From the NCBI GenBank assembly GCA_013306675.1, contig JABLUY010000146.1, positions 1 to 64,000 on the forward strand: a stretch of DNA of 64,000 nucleotides, given 5' to 3'. Shown here piece after piece: positions 38,858-47,319 of the stretch (positions within the stretch are counted from its first letter, which is position 1; the number at the start of each line of letters is the position of its first letter). Source of the DNA: Thraustochytrium sp. TN22 (taxonomy: Eukaryota > Sar > Bigyra > Thraustochytrida > Thraustochytriidae). The notes beneath the pieces were generated by a model, which saw only the letters and a list, made by a program, of their open reading frames with translations, had not been told where the DNA came from and did not search any database. The position numbers were made by a program, and so were the translations under genes.

Positions 38858-40531
38858 ATGGTGGGCTCGTGGCGGGCGTCCGCCATGGTGGCGCTGGGCG
38901 CCGTGGTCTACGTGGCGGCCGGACAGCGGCTGACGGACCTGCGGTCGCTGGTGGACGAGGCGGAACCGCGATTGTGCCTGGAGAAGAACGTGCGGCTGGA
39001 CGGCGATACGCTGTCGGTTCATGACGGCGTGGACGACATGGAGGACTGCCGCGACCTGTGCCTTGGCACGAGCGCGTGCGAGCACTGGGTGTTCTACGAG
39101 TGGTACACCTTCAACAAGTGCAAGCTCCTGACGAGCGTGACAGAGGTGGACACGTCCTCGTGCCACATGTCTGGGTCGAAGACGTGCGTGACGGCCACGC
39201 CGACTGCGTTGCCGACGGAGCTGCCGACTGAGGCGCCAACCGCGTTGCCGACGGAGCTGCCGACTGCGGCGCCGACGGACCTGCCGACTGAGGCGCCGAC
39301 GGCCTACCCGACGCGGCTGCCGACGCGGAGCCCGACGGGCTCGCCGACCGAGGAGCGTACGGTGGAGGAGGAGGAGGTGTGCCACGTGAGCGGGCACATG
39401 TACACGGGCGGCAAGAACATCGGGAAGCTCAGCGGCATCGCGAGCGTGGATGACTGCCGGGCCGAGTGCCTCAAGCAGACCAACTGCGAAGGCTACTCGT
39501 ACGGCACGAAGAACAAGAAGTGCTACCTCAAGGGCAAGTCGTACAAGCTCAAGCTGAAGTCCGACTTTGTGGCCGGCCCGCGCACGTGCTCGCCCCTGAG
39601 CGCCGAATGCGACAGCCAGTTCTTCGAGTACATGGGCACATCGATCAAGACGATCAAGAACGTGGCGTCCCCCAAGGTGTGCGCGCAGGAGTGCATAAAT
39701 ACCGCTTCGTGCGAGTCGTGGACTGTGCGCCAGGACAAGAAGAAGTGCGAGCTTCGCAAGGATGTTCATGCGGAGCCTGAGGAGCGCAACGCGTACTACC
39801 ACACCGGCCTGGTGAGCGGGTGCGAGAGCGTTATCGTGGCGACGGCGAGCCCGACGTCCGAGCCGGCGATGCCGACGCTGCCGCCTGTGATCTCGTGCCA
39901 CCACAAGACCACGGACGTGCTCTTTGTGGTGGATGCATCGTCGTCCATCGATCTGGAGGAGTGGGCCCACCTCAAGCTGTTCGTGCGGCAGCTGGCCAGC
40001 GCCTTTGACGTCGGCACGGGCGCCTACCAGTCGCGCCTGACCATGATGAACTACTCCACGACCGTGGACCTGCTGTGGGACTTTTCGTCTCCGATTGCGA
40101 CGGACCAGGACGAGTTCCAGTCCCACGTGCACGCGATCGTCCCGGAGCAGCGCGCCACCGGCACGGGCCCGGCGCTCGTGGAGGCCATCAACCTGTTCTG
40201 GCCGCTCGAGGTGCGCGATAACCTTGACCACCGCGTCGTCATCATCGCCACGGACGGCAACCCGAACCAGCTCGAAGGCTGCAAGGCTGCGGGCTTCTCC
40301 AACTCGGCCAAGAAGTGCCCCAAGGAGGCCGCCGAGGCGCTCCGCAAGGGCCCGGACGGCGTCCTCGGCACCGAAGACGACGTCTACCTCGTCTACGTGC
40401 GCGTCGGAGACCGCGTCAAGGCTGGTGTCTTCGACTTCGTCGAGGACCTCCAGGTCAACAGCGAGCCCGAGGACCTCTACACCATCGCTGACGCCATCAT
40501 CTACGACGTCTGCGGTGCCAGCACCGGCTAA
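38858..40531 (+). CDS. Secreted PAN/Apple and von Willebrand A domain protein
   Basis: 557 residues. Signal peptide MVGSWRASAMVALGAVVYVAAGQ. Three cysteine-rich PAN/Apple-like modules: ~28-113 (CLEKNVRLDG, CRDLCLGTSACEHWVFYEW, CKLL), ~175-245 (CHVSGHMYTGG, CRAECLKQTNCEGYSY, CYLKG) and ~250-325 (CDSQFFEYMG, CAQECINTASCESWTV, CELRK). A Pro-Thr repeat linker (~114-165, ALPTELPTEAPT) separates the first two. A VWA domain starts at ~352: DVLFVVDASSSID (DxSxS of the MIDAS), GTGPAL with the MIDAS Thr, and ATDGNPN with the Asp, so metal binding looks intact. No membrane anchor at the C-terminus. Likely secreted or wall-associated adhesive. PT linkers of this kind are common in stramenopiles. Start has the signal peptide directly after it. 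Confidence 0.88.
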   Translation: MVGSWRASAMVALGAVVYVAAGQRLTDLRSLVDEAEPRLCLEKNVRLDGDTLSVHDGVDDMEDCRDLCLGTSACEHWVFYEWYTFNKCKLLTSVTEVDTSSCHMSGSKTCVTATPTALPTELPTEAPTALPTELPTAAPTDLPTEAPTAYPTRLPTRSPTGSPTEERTVEEEEVCHVSGHMYTGGKNIGKLSGIASVDDCRAECLKQTNCEGYSYGTKNKKCYLKGKSYKLKLKSDFVAGPRTCSPLSAECDSQFFEYMGTSIKTIKNVASPKVCAQECINTASCESWTVRQDKKKCELRKDVHAEPEERNAYYHTGLVSGCESVIVATASPTSEPAMPTLPPVISCHHKTTDVLFVVDASSSIDLEEWAHLKLFVRQLASAFDVGTGAYQSRLTMMNYSTTVDLLWDFSSPIATDQDEFQSHVHAIVPEQRATGTGPALVEAINLFWPLEVRDNLDHRVVIIATDGNPNQLEGCKAAGFSNSAKKCPKEAAEALRKGPDGVLGTEDDVYLVYVRVGDRVKAGVFDFVEDLQVNSEPEDLYTIADAIIYDVCGASTG

Positions 40532-41187
40532 GTTTTGGCCCCTCCTCACTCCCAGTAGCCTACCACTCTAGCTAAGTTAGCTCAGAAGAAAAGCAGCCCA
40601 ACCCGTTGCCATCCACCAGCGCCTTGTTCCAAGATCGCGGCCCCGCAGCCAGACACTGCAACCAACCAACCAACCAACCAAATAAAATCGCCTTGGAGAG
40701 CTTCGCGAGACCAACCAAGCAACCAGGGCAAGCAAGCCCGGGGCCAGACCGTGACTGACTTGCCTCGGGCACCGCAGCATGCCAAGCAAGCCCGCCAGCT
40801 CGCCGGGCGCGGCAGCTCGGCTCCCGCCTCGCGACCCGGGGCCGCTGCGGCTCCGAAGACCGCGGAATTGTCCTGGCTCAGCTCGCTGGAGCCTTCGCGA
40901 CGCTGGAGCCCGGATCCGAGGCGCCCTCCGAGGCCGGGGCTGCCTTGCCTTCTAGCTCGCAAGCTAGCTGGCCTTGCCCTGATGCCTGGCCTTGGCCGCC
41001 TTGTGCTTCTGTTCAGGGCTTGTTTGCCCTGCCTCGCCTCGCCTTGCCTTGTAGGTCTGCGCCGGCGCGGCGGCCGCCCAGGCCAGAACCCGGACGGACG
41101 CCCGCGCGGGCGGCGAGCGCGAGCGCGCGGCGGCGGCGGCGGCGTTGTTGGCGCTGGCGGCGGCGGCCTCGAGGGGCGCCGCGCCGG
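40532..41187. other. Intergenic; possible poly(A) signal and ACCA repeat
   Basis: AATAAA occurs at 40681-40686, about 150 nt after the PAN/VWA stop, following an (ACCA)n run at ~40660-40680. The remainder is the upstream region of the RING-CH gene. The frame of the RING-CH gene is open back to 40945 but lacks convincing sequence. Confidence 0.45.
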
Positions 41188-42057
41188 ATGAGCATGGACG
41201 GCGGCGCGGCGGCGGCGGCGACGGCGGCGGCCGCGGAGAAGAAGCGCGACGCGCGCGCGGCGCTCGGCGCGGCGGCCGCCGACCGCGGCGACGCCGACAA
41301 GGCCGCGCGAGCGGACGACCGAGCGGACGACCGCCACGACGGAGACGCTGCGGGCGCCGGCGCCGCGAAGGCCGCCGAGAGCGACGAGCCCACCACGTCT
41401 GGGGCGACGAGCGACGGGGCCCGGGACGCCAAGGAGGAGGAGGAGGATGACGACCGCATGTGCAGGTTCTGCTTTGAGGGCGAGGAGGAGGAGGCGCTGT
41501 GCAAGGACGTGTGCGCGTGCAAGGGCGACCAGCGGTACGTGCACATGGGGTGCCTGCGGCGGTGGCAGCGCATGGTGCTGGTGAGCCAGCCGACGCACCC
41601 GGCGTTCTACCGGGACGACATGCGGCACCACGTGTGCGGCGTGTGCAAGAGCAAGTTCACGTGTCCGCCGCCGACGCGGCTGGAGCTGATGCAGAGCTTC
41701 ACGGGCGCGGAGATCGCCGCGCTGGTGGGCGAGGGCCGCTTCATCGCGGCACGCTCCATGTTCTCGGAGATGATGAAGCGCGAGGCGATGGAGCAGCCCA
41801 TGCTCACCATCATGGGCTCGTACGCGCATTGGATCGATGGCGCCTACCTGATCACGCGCGTCGAGGAGGACCGCGGCTGCTTCGAGCTCGAGGTTGTTTC
41901 CGAGGCGCAGCTGCGCACCTTTCGCGAGCTGTGTGCGAGGGCCGGCGGGCTGGACTCGGACGAGTCTGGCTCGGATTCAGACTCGGACTCGGACGCGGAC
42001 TCGAACGCAGACCTGAATGCCGAGTCGCAGGCGGAGACGCAGGCGGGCAGCCGCGGT

Positions 42058-42097
<40 letters not shown>

Positions 42098-43035
42098 CAG
42101 CAACACCGCCAGCCGCGCCGACATCGCCTGCGCCGATGGAGCGGCCCTCACTGCAGATCCGCGGGCGCGTCTTCAACCTGATGCCGGAGGGCTCGCTGGA
42201 GGGCGTGCCGGAGTCGGACCTGGGGTCGGCCCTGGCGAACCTGCACGCGCCGTGCACCGTGGTGCTGCGCACTGCGCTGAGCTGCGCGGAAGACACGGTG
42301 CAAGCGGTGAACTTGACGCGCCCGTTCTCGGAGCCGTCACCGCGGTGGGTGCGGTCGGCGGTGGCGGCTGCGCGCGCCACGGCGCGGGAGACGTGCCCAA
42401 CGGCGGCCGACGTGGCCGTCGTGTGCTACCGCGGCGGGCCCTGCGAGGAGGACGAAGTGAGTGCGTGCATCGTGTTTGGCGGGGACGGGGGCTACGAGGT
42501 GGTGTACTCCCTGGTGGACGCCATGGTGGCTGCGGGACGGCGCGCGGCACCGGAGGCTGCTGTGGAGGGCCTGGTCGCCGGGCAGCTCGCGGAGCTGCAC
42601 GGGCTGACGCAGGCGACGCAGCACAACGGGGCGCGCGGCGTGCTGGAGTCCTTTGACGCGGCCGGCGAGCGTTGGCACGTGCGGCTCACGGGCGGCGCGC
42701 TTGTGCGCGCGCGGCCAGCGAACGTGCGCGGGTTGTCGGCCGGCGAGAAGGGCCGCGTGCTGGCGTTCTTCGGGTACGCGGGGTGGAGCCGCGCGCAGCT
42801 GCTGGGCGAGATCGCGCGCGGGCACTGGGGGCTCTGCCACTCGTGCCTGCAAGACATTTGCTGCGCCCCGGAGGACTGCCGCGCCAGCCTCGAGTCGCGA
42901 CTCGTGTACGCGCCTGAGTCGGAGATGACGGACGAGTACATCAAAGAGCAGCAGCGGCAGATGGAGGCCTTGCGCGGCGAGGCCCAGCAGGCCACCTCGC
43001 ACGCCGGCGGCGCTGCCAATGCGAGGCGTTCATGA
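41188..43035 (+). CDS. RING-CH (MARCH-type) protein fused to a YqgE/UPF0301-like domain
   Basis: 615 residues from MSMDGG. After an Ala/Asp-rich leader, a RING-CH finger: CRFC (92-95), then CACKGDQRYVHMGC with the exact C-x-C-x7-H-x2-C spacing, then CGVC (~151-154). These proteins are usually E3 ubiquitin ligases. An acidic stretch and poly-Gln (~292-303) follow. From ~325 a second ordered region appears: GRVFNLMPEG, VVCYRGGPCEEDEVSACIV and FFGYAGWSRAQLLGEIARGHWGLC. The last two resemble the GGPV and GYAGWGPGQLE-E signatures of the YqgE/AlgH (UPF0301) family. A short SH3-like piece (GVLESFDAAGERWHVRLTGG) is inserted between them. No membrane segments, unlike most MARCH proteins. The RING-CH call is firm; the YqgE call is moderately confident from motif spacing. 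Confidence 0.82.
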
Positions 43036-43609
43036 TGTTGATGATGAAGGTACCAGTACGTACGTCTTGAATCGCGCTTCGTTTCGTTTCGAGTCGAGTC
43101 GAGTCGAGTGGCGGCCGCTCCGCTCGGAGCCAGAGGTGGTGCTGCTGGCTGCGCGAGATGGAGGCACTCTTTCCGAGACCTTGCTTGTGCTTGGCTTGTT
43201 CTTCTCGAGAGAAGAGCACCCTAACCACGCACATTTGACGCACGTGCCGGGCCTCGTGTACCCTTTCCTTTCCTTTTTCACACCACACAAAGACGACAAG
43301 CGCGCTGCAGGCCTGACCTGACAAGCGCGAGAGCGTGCGGGGATACTATTATAAGACAAAAGTTTGCTTGATTGGAGTCGACAGGCAGGTATCGAGTTCA
43401 TAAAAGCGGGCGAGGCCACGAGGCTCCCGCACGAAGTTTGGGTGTAGAGAGGGGCTCTTCGTGCGCGCGCATCTCAAGCCAATTTTCGCCGGCGGCGCAA
43501 GCGTTCCAAACACTTGCGTCCGGCGGGAGAAGAAGATAGGCGAGGCGGGCACGAGAAGGGAAGAGAGAGAAAGAGAGAGACCGCGCGGGCGCATGCTCGC
43601 GCGGCGGAA
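43036..43609. other. Intergenic between convergent 3' ends; no gene
   Basis: Contains a short (TCGAG)n run at 43091-43109, the same pentamer expanded upstream of the next gene. Open frames present are short and unremarkable. Confidence 0.5.
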
Positions 43610-44545
43610 TCAGTTGACAAAGTGGTGGAGGCGCTCGGACATGCCGTAGGCACGGCGGTCGACAGCGCGCAGGTAGTCGGCGAGATCCGAGCCGCAAAAG
43701 TCGCGCATGCAGGCGAAGCAGCGCTGGTCCTGCAGGTTTTCGGCCTTTTGGTTGCGCAGCTCGGTGAGCTGGCCCGTGCGGATGTTGAAGGCGACGCGCT
43801 GGCACATGTCGAGCGCAGGCTGGGCGGCATCGTCCGAGCCCGCGTCCGAGTCGGCCTCGGCCATGATCATCTCGGTGGGGCCGCGCGGCGAGGCGCTGGC
43901 CACGGCCACAGCGGCGCGAGAGGCCTCGGCGGAGTCGTCGTCGTCCGTCTCCATGGCGTCGGGGATGTCGGTGGCGGCGCCGCCAGCGTTGGCGGCGGTC
44001 GGCGCGCGCAGTGCGGCGTCGAGCGCCTGCTTGCACAGCTGGAAGCGCTCGACGACGCGCGACTTGTCGCGGGCCACCTCCGTGGCGCGGATCTTGGCGC
44101 CGATCTCGTCGAGCGTGGTGCGCACCTCGGCTTCGGACGCGAAGGCGCGCGCGCAGACGCTGCAGCAGCCGCCGGCCTCGGCGTCCTCGTGCTGGTCCGC
44201 GAGCAGCTGGATGGCGCCGGCGAAGATGCTGATGTCGCGCTCCATGTCGGTCTTGATGTCCAGGAGCGTCTTGTATTGGTCATACGCGTCTTCCGGGTCG
44301 CCGTACTCCTCGAGCAGTTCCTTCAGCTCGGCCGACGACTCCACCAGCGCGCTCAGCTGCGCCTTGATCAGGCCTCCACGGCCTGCCGGCGCATCCAGCG
44401 TGGCGCACGGCGGCAGCAGCACCTGCTGCTGCTGCTGCTGCTGCTGCTGCTTGTTGCCGCCCTGCGCCGCCGGGGGCTGCGCGCCCGCCTGCTGCAGCTC
44501 CGCCGCCGACGCGCACAGGGGCGTCTGGCCGGACGGCGGCGCCAT
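43610..44545 (-). CDS. Coiled-coil protein with two C-x2-C motifs, unknown function
   Basis: 311 residues from MAPPSGQTPLCASAAELQQ. Gln run at ~33-41. Residues ~58-200 are mostly helical and acidic. CSVCARAF at 128-135 sits between two helices, an arrangement like the Rad50 zinc hook (CPxC at a coiled-coil apex). A second motif of the same form, CFACMRDF, lies at 276-283. Two C-x2-C pairs could together form one zinc site, or two proteins could pair across hooks. An acidic linker (DAMETDDDDS) separates them. No ATPase segments, so it is not Rad50 itself. Not recognised as a known family. Single exon; ATG 44545 is preferred because the upstream open frame runs through the GAGTC repeat. Confidence 0.65.
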   Translation of the reverse strand: MAPPSGQTPLCASAAELQQAGAQPPAAQGGNKQQQQQQQQQVLLPPCATLDAPAGRGGLIKAQLSALVESSAELKELLEEYGDPEDAYDQYKTLLDIKTDMERDISIFAGAIQLLADQHEDAEAGGCCSVCARAFASEAEVRTTLDEIGAKIRATEVARDKSRVVERFQLCKQALDAALRAPTAANAGGAATDIPDAMETDDDDSAEASRAAVAVASASPRGPTEMIMAEADSDAGSDDAAQPALDMCQRVAFNIRTGQLTELRNQKAENLQDQRCFACMRDFCGSDLADYLRAVDRRAYGMSERLHHFVN

Positions 44546-44571
44546 GCTTGCGCTGCGCGAGCGCGAGCGGG

Positions 44572-44695
44572 GGTCGAGTCGAGTCGGGTCGCGTCGAGGC
44601 AGCACGAGGCAGCACGAGTCGAGTCGAGTCGGGACGAGAAGAGTTTGGTCTTCTTGTCGAGTCGAGTCGAGTCGAGTCGAGTCGAGTCGAGACGA
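44572..44695. repeat. (GAGTC)n pentanucleotide array with interruptions
   Basis: Several runs of TCGAG/GAGTC units separated by CAGCACGAGG-like interruptions, ending about 25 bp from the ATG at 44545, so probably in the 5' UTR or core promoter of the CxxC gene. Confidence 0.85.
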
Positions 44696-45083
44696 GACCT
44701 GACGCGAGGAGAGGAGAGGGCGAGCGCCAGGCGTCCGCGTGGCACGCAACCTCGCGCGGCCGAAGCCGGCGGCCGGCGCTGCGCTCGCGCGCGGGCCTAG
44801 ATGATGCTCTTTGTTTTGTTTGAATCCCGGGCGAGCGAGCACAGTCACGCCTCGCCTCCTCGCCGCCGCTGCTGCTCGCCGCTCTCCGCCGCCGCTGCCT
44901 GCGCCGGCGCGCGGCTGCTGGGCGCTCCGCGGCGGCGCGGCGGGCGCGGAGGCGGGCGCGGCGGGGCGGCGCGGCCGGGCGGGCGGGCGGGCGCGAGCGC
45001 GAGCGCGAAGGCGAGATGGAATAGAAACCAGCGGGAAGGAGGCGCGCTCCGAGCGCAGGCAGGAGAAGCGACTCTACTGTGCG

Positions 45084-45167
45084 GCGCGCGGGCCCCACTT
45101 GCGGGCGCGCCGGCCCCACTTGCAGGCGCGCCAGCGCCACTTGCAAGCGCGCAAGCGCCACTTGCGG
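45084..45167. repeat. Four copies of a 21-bp repeat
   Basis: Units begin at 45084, 45105, 45126 and 45147 and read GCGCGC-GG/AG-CCCACTTGC with small changes. The CCACTTGC core is constant, which may mark a binding site about 0.7 kb upstream of the mitochondrial-like gene. Confidence 0.8.
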
Positions 45168-45877
45168 CGGACGCGCGGCCGGCGCCCAAGTGCGCTTTCG
45201 CGGGCGCGCGCAGGATGCGCCGCCTCTGCGCCCAAGCCGCGCAGCGGGGCGGGGGGGGCGCCGCACTGGGGCGGGCCGGCGCCGGGAGGGGGGGCTGCGG
45301 GAGAAGGGCGAGGGGGGGGCGCGCGGGTGGGGGGACGGGGGGATGCGAGGGCGGGGGCGCGGCCGCGCGGTCAGTCAGGTGCGGGGAACGGCGGCGCGGG
45401 AGACGCGCGGGAGAAGGGCAGTGGCGGAGGATTCGAGGGATCCGCGCGCAGAGGGGCGCAGGGGCGGCGGATTGCCGATCCCCGCCGCGTTCGCGCGAAG
45501 CGCCCCCCCACGCAGCGGCCCGCAGCCACGCGGCGCGCGTTCGGCCGTCCTCCGCGCGCTCTGCGCGGCGGCGCCGCGGCGCCCCCCGCCAGGCGCGCCA
45601 GTGGGCGCGGTCGCGGAGTCTCCGAGAGGAACGGCTAGCCCCCACGGATTCGCCGGTGCCGCCGGCGGCGCTGACTGGCGCGCGGTTGGGCCGGAAAATA
45701 GGCCGCTTAGCGGTACCGCGCGGCGGTACCGCGCGGCGCGGCGGGAGGCGGACGCAGGGCGGGCTGCGCAGGCGCGCAGGCGAGGCCAGGCAGATCCGGA
45801 GACGGCGGAGAGGCCGAGCGCGCGCGGGAGAGGCGCGGCGCCGGCGCGCGGGCGGAGACGCGGCGGAGGAGCGCGGG

Positions 45878-46426
45878 ATGACGGGCGCGCTGGCGGCAGG
45901 CCTGCGCGGCGCGGCGCGGCGCGGCGCGGCGCGGCCCATGGCGGCCATGGGCATCGCGCAGACGCGGGCGCAGACGCGGGCGCAGGCGCAGACGCAGGCG
46001 CACGCGCAGGCGCAGGCGCAGGCGCGCGCGCTGGGAGGCTGGGCGGCCACGGCTCGGGTCGGCCAGGCGCACGCGCGGGGATGGACGGCCGCGCAGCTTG
46101 CGCCGCGAGGCGTCTCCGTGCGCGCCATGTCGACGGGGCTCTCGCAGGATGACCTGCGCAAGCGCTCCGGCGAGTTTCAGGACGACTTCGCGGAGGCGCG
46201 CCTGTGCCTGGGCGACGCCATGGACTCCATGGAGACTGTGTACTTTGAGGAGGACCTCGAGGAGGCCCAGAACGCCGTCGCCGCCTGCCTCGACTCGTAC
46301 AAGGCCCTTATCGCTGACCTGTCGGAGGAGCAGGCTGGCGCCTTTAAGCGCGAGAATGGACTCAAGGTCGAGCAGCTCAAGGGCGAGCTGGACGCCCTGA
46401 TGAAGAGTCTCATCGAGGACCACTGA
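45878..46426 (+). CDS. Small helical protein with mitochondrial presequence, unknown function
   Basis: 182 residues from [20 protein letters not shown]. The first ~85 residues are Arg/Ala/Gln-rich with AQTRAQAQ repeats and nearly free of acids (presequence-like, unusually long). The mature part from ~90 is acidic and helical: EFQDDFAEARLCLGDAMDSM, VYFEEDLEEAQNAVAACL, SYKALIADLSEEQAGAFKRENGLKVEQLKGEL. The sequence looks conserved in composition, but I cannot name a family. Possible matrix assembly factor or respiratory accessory protein; this is a guess. Single exon. Confidence 0.7.
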   Translation: MTGALAAGLRGAARRGAARPMAAMGIAQTRAQTRAQAQTQAHAQAQAQARALGGWAATARVGQAHARGWTAAQLAPRGVSVRAMSTGLSQDDLRKRSGEFQDDFAEARLCLGDAMDSMETVYFEEDLEEAQNAVAACLDSYKALIADLSEEQAGAFKRENGLKVEQLKGELDALMKSLIEDH

Positions 46427-47319
46427 TTGCCTGGCTGTGAAGACGGGTGAGCCACGCGAGGCTGAGCCGAGTTGGCCAGCCAGCCAGCCTTGGCCTCGAA
46501 AGGCCAGGTGCGCACGCAGCGTCGCAGGCAGGCAGGTTGGCAAGCGACAAAGAGTGTATCCTGCCGTCATGTCAAAAAGTAGGTTGGCCTCTGTTTTGGG
46601 GAAAAAATCCCTTGGAGAGGTCGCGTAACAGAATTCTTCATCCAAGCGCTTTTCCTTCATGTCCTTTTCCTTCTTAGTCCAGCCGTCGGCCGCGCGGCGA
46701 TGGCAGGCAGCAGGCACGACATCACCCTGCCTCACAGTTTGCTCTCCCTCTCGACCTTCACGACCCTCTCCGGCCTCTCGGCCCTCTCGGCCCTCTCGGC
46801 CCCGCGTGGCCAGTTCCGGATTTGCCTTGCGTGGCCAGTTCCGGTTTTGCCTTGGATGCTTGCAAACGTTGAGAGCGAGGAGGTTGCGAGGAGTGTCGCC
46901 AAGCCTTCATCATCGCCGGTTGCAACGTACTTCAAATGAGCAAGAGTGGCGCGCGCTCGCGGCATGACATGTGCAGCGAAGGAGGCGACTTCTGTTCTGG
47001 CGACCGTGGCGAACGGATGCACGCGCCCTGGGTGCCGCGCCAGCCCAGTTGCCTGAGTCAGCCTGACGATGGCGATGATGCGAAGAACCGGACTCAATAA
47101 CAACGTCTAACGGTCGCGCTGCTCGCCATCCCAGCCAGGGTCGCGAAGGCGCGTTCAAGGCGGGCTCGCGGCGGCAATCAAGAAACTCCCGCGCAGGCGC
47201 GGCGGCGGCGGCGGCGAGGCGCGGCAGCGGCGGCGGCGGCGGCGGCGGCGGCGGAGCTTGAGCTTGCTCGGCGGCGGCCCGCGGCCCGGCGCTCGCGCGC
47301 GCGGCCGGAGGCGGCGGGG
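46427..47319. other. Intergenic before TBCE; small tandem repeats, no gene
   Basis: About 890 bp. Contains three CTCTCGGCC 9-mers (46775-46801) and two copies of a 25-bp GCGTGGCCAGTTCCGG unit (46804-46853). Short open frames lack features. Confidence 0.5.
46775..46853. repeat. 9-bp and 25-bp tandem repeats
   Basis: CTCTCGGCC x3 directly followed by two 25-bp units (starts 46804 and 46829) differing at one base. Confidence 0.8.

Larger units (their letters stand above)
44546..45877. other. Long divergent intergenic region with repeats and G-runs
   Basis: About 1.3 kb. Holds the (GAGTC)n array, a 21-bp tandem repeat (45084-45167) and a G-run-rich segment (about 45245-45355) with high G-quadruplex potential. 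Open frames on both strands are R/A/P-rich and unconvincing. Confidence 0.5.

Noticed and set aside
38750-40549. 599-codon minus-strand frame over the PAN/VWA gene
   Set aside because: The plus-strand protein has a signal peptide, Cys patterns and MIDAS motif; the reverse frame has none.
40582-41829. Minus-strand frame covering the RING-CH 5' end
   Set aside because: R/P/H-rich low complexity; the plus-strand frame contains the complete RING-CH.
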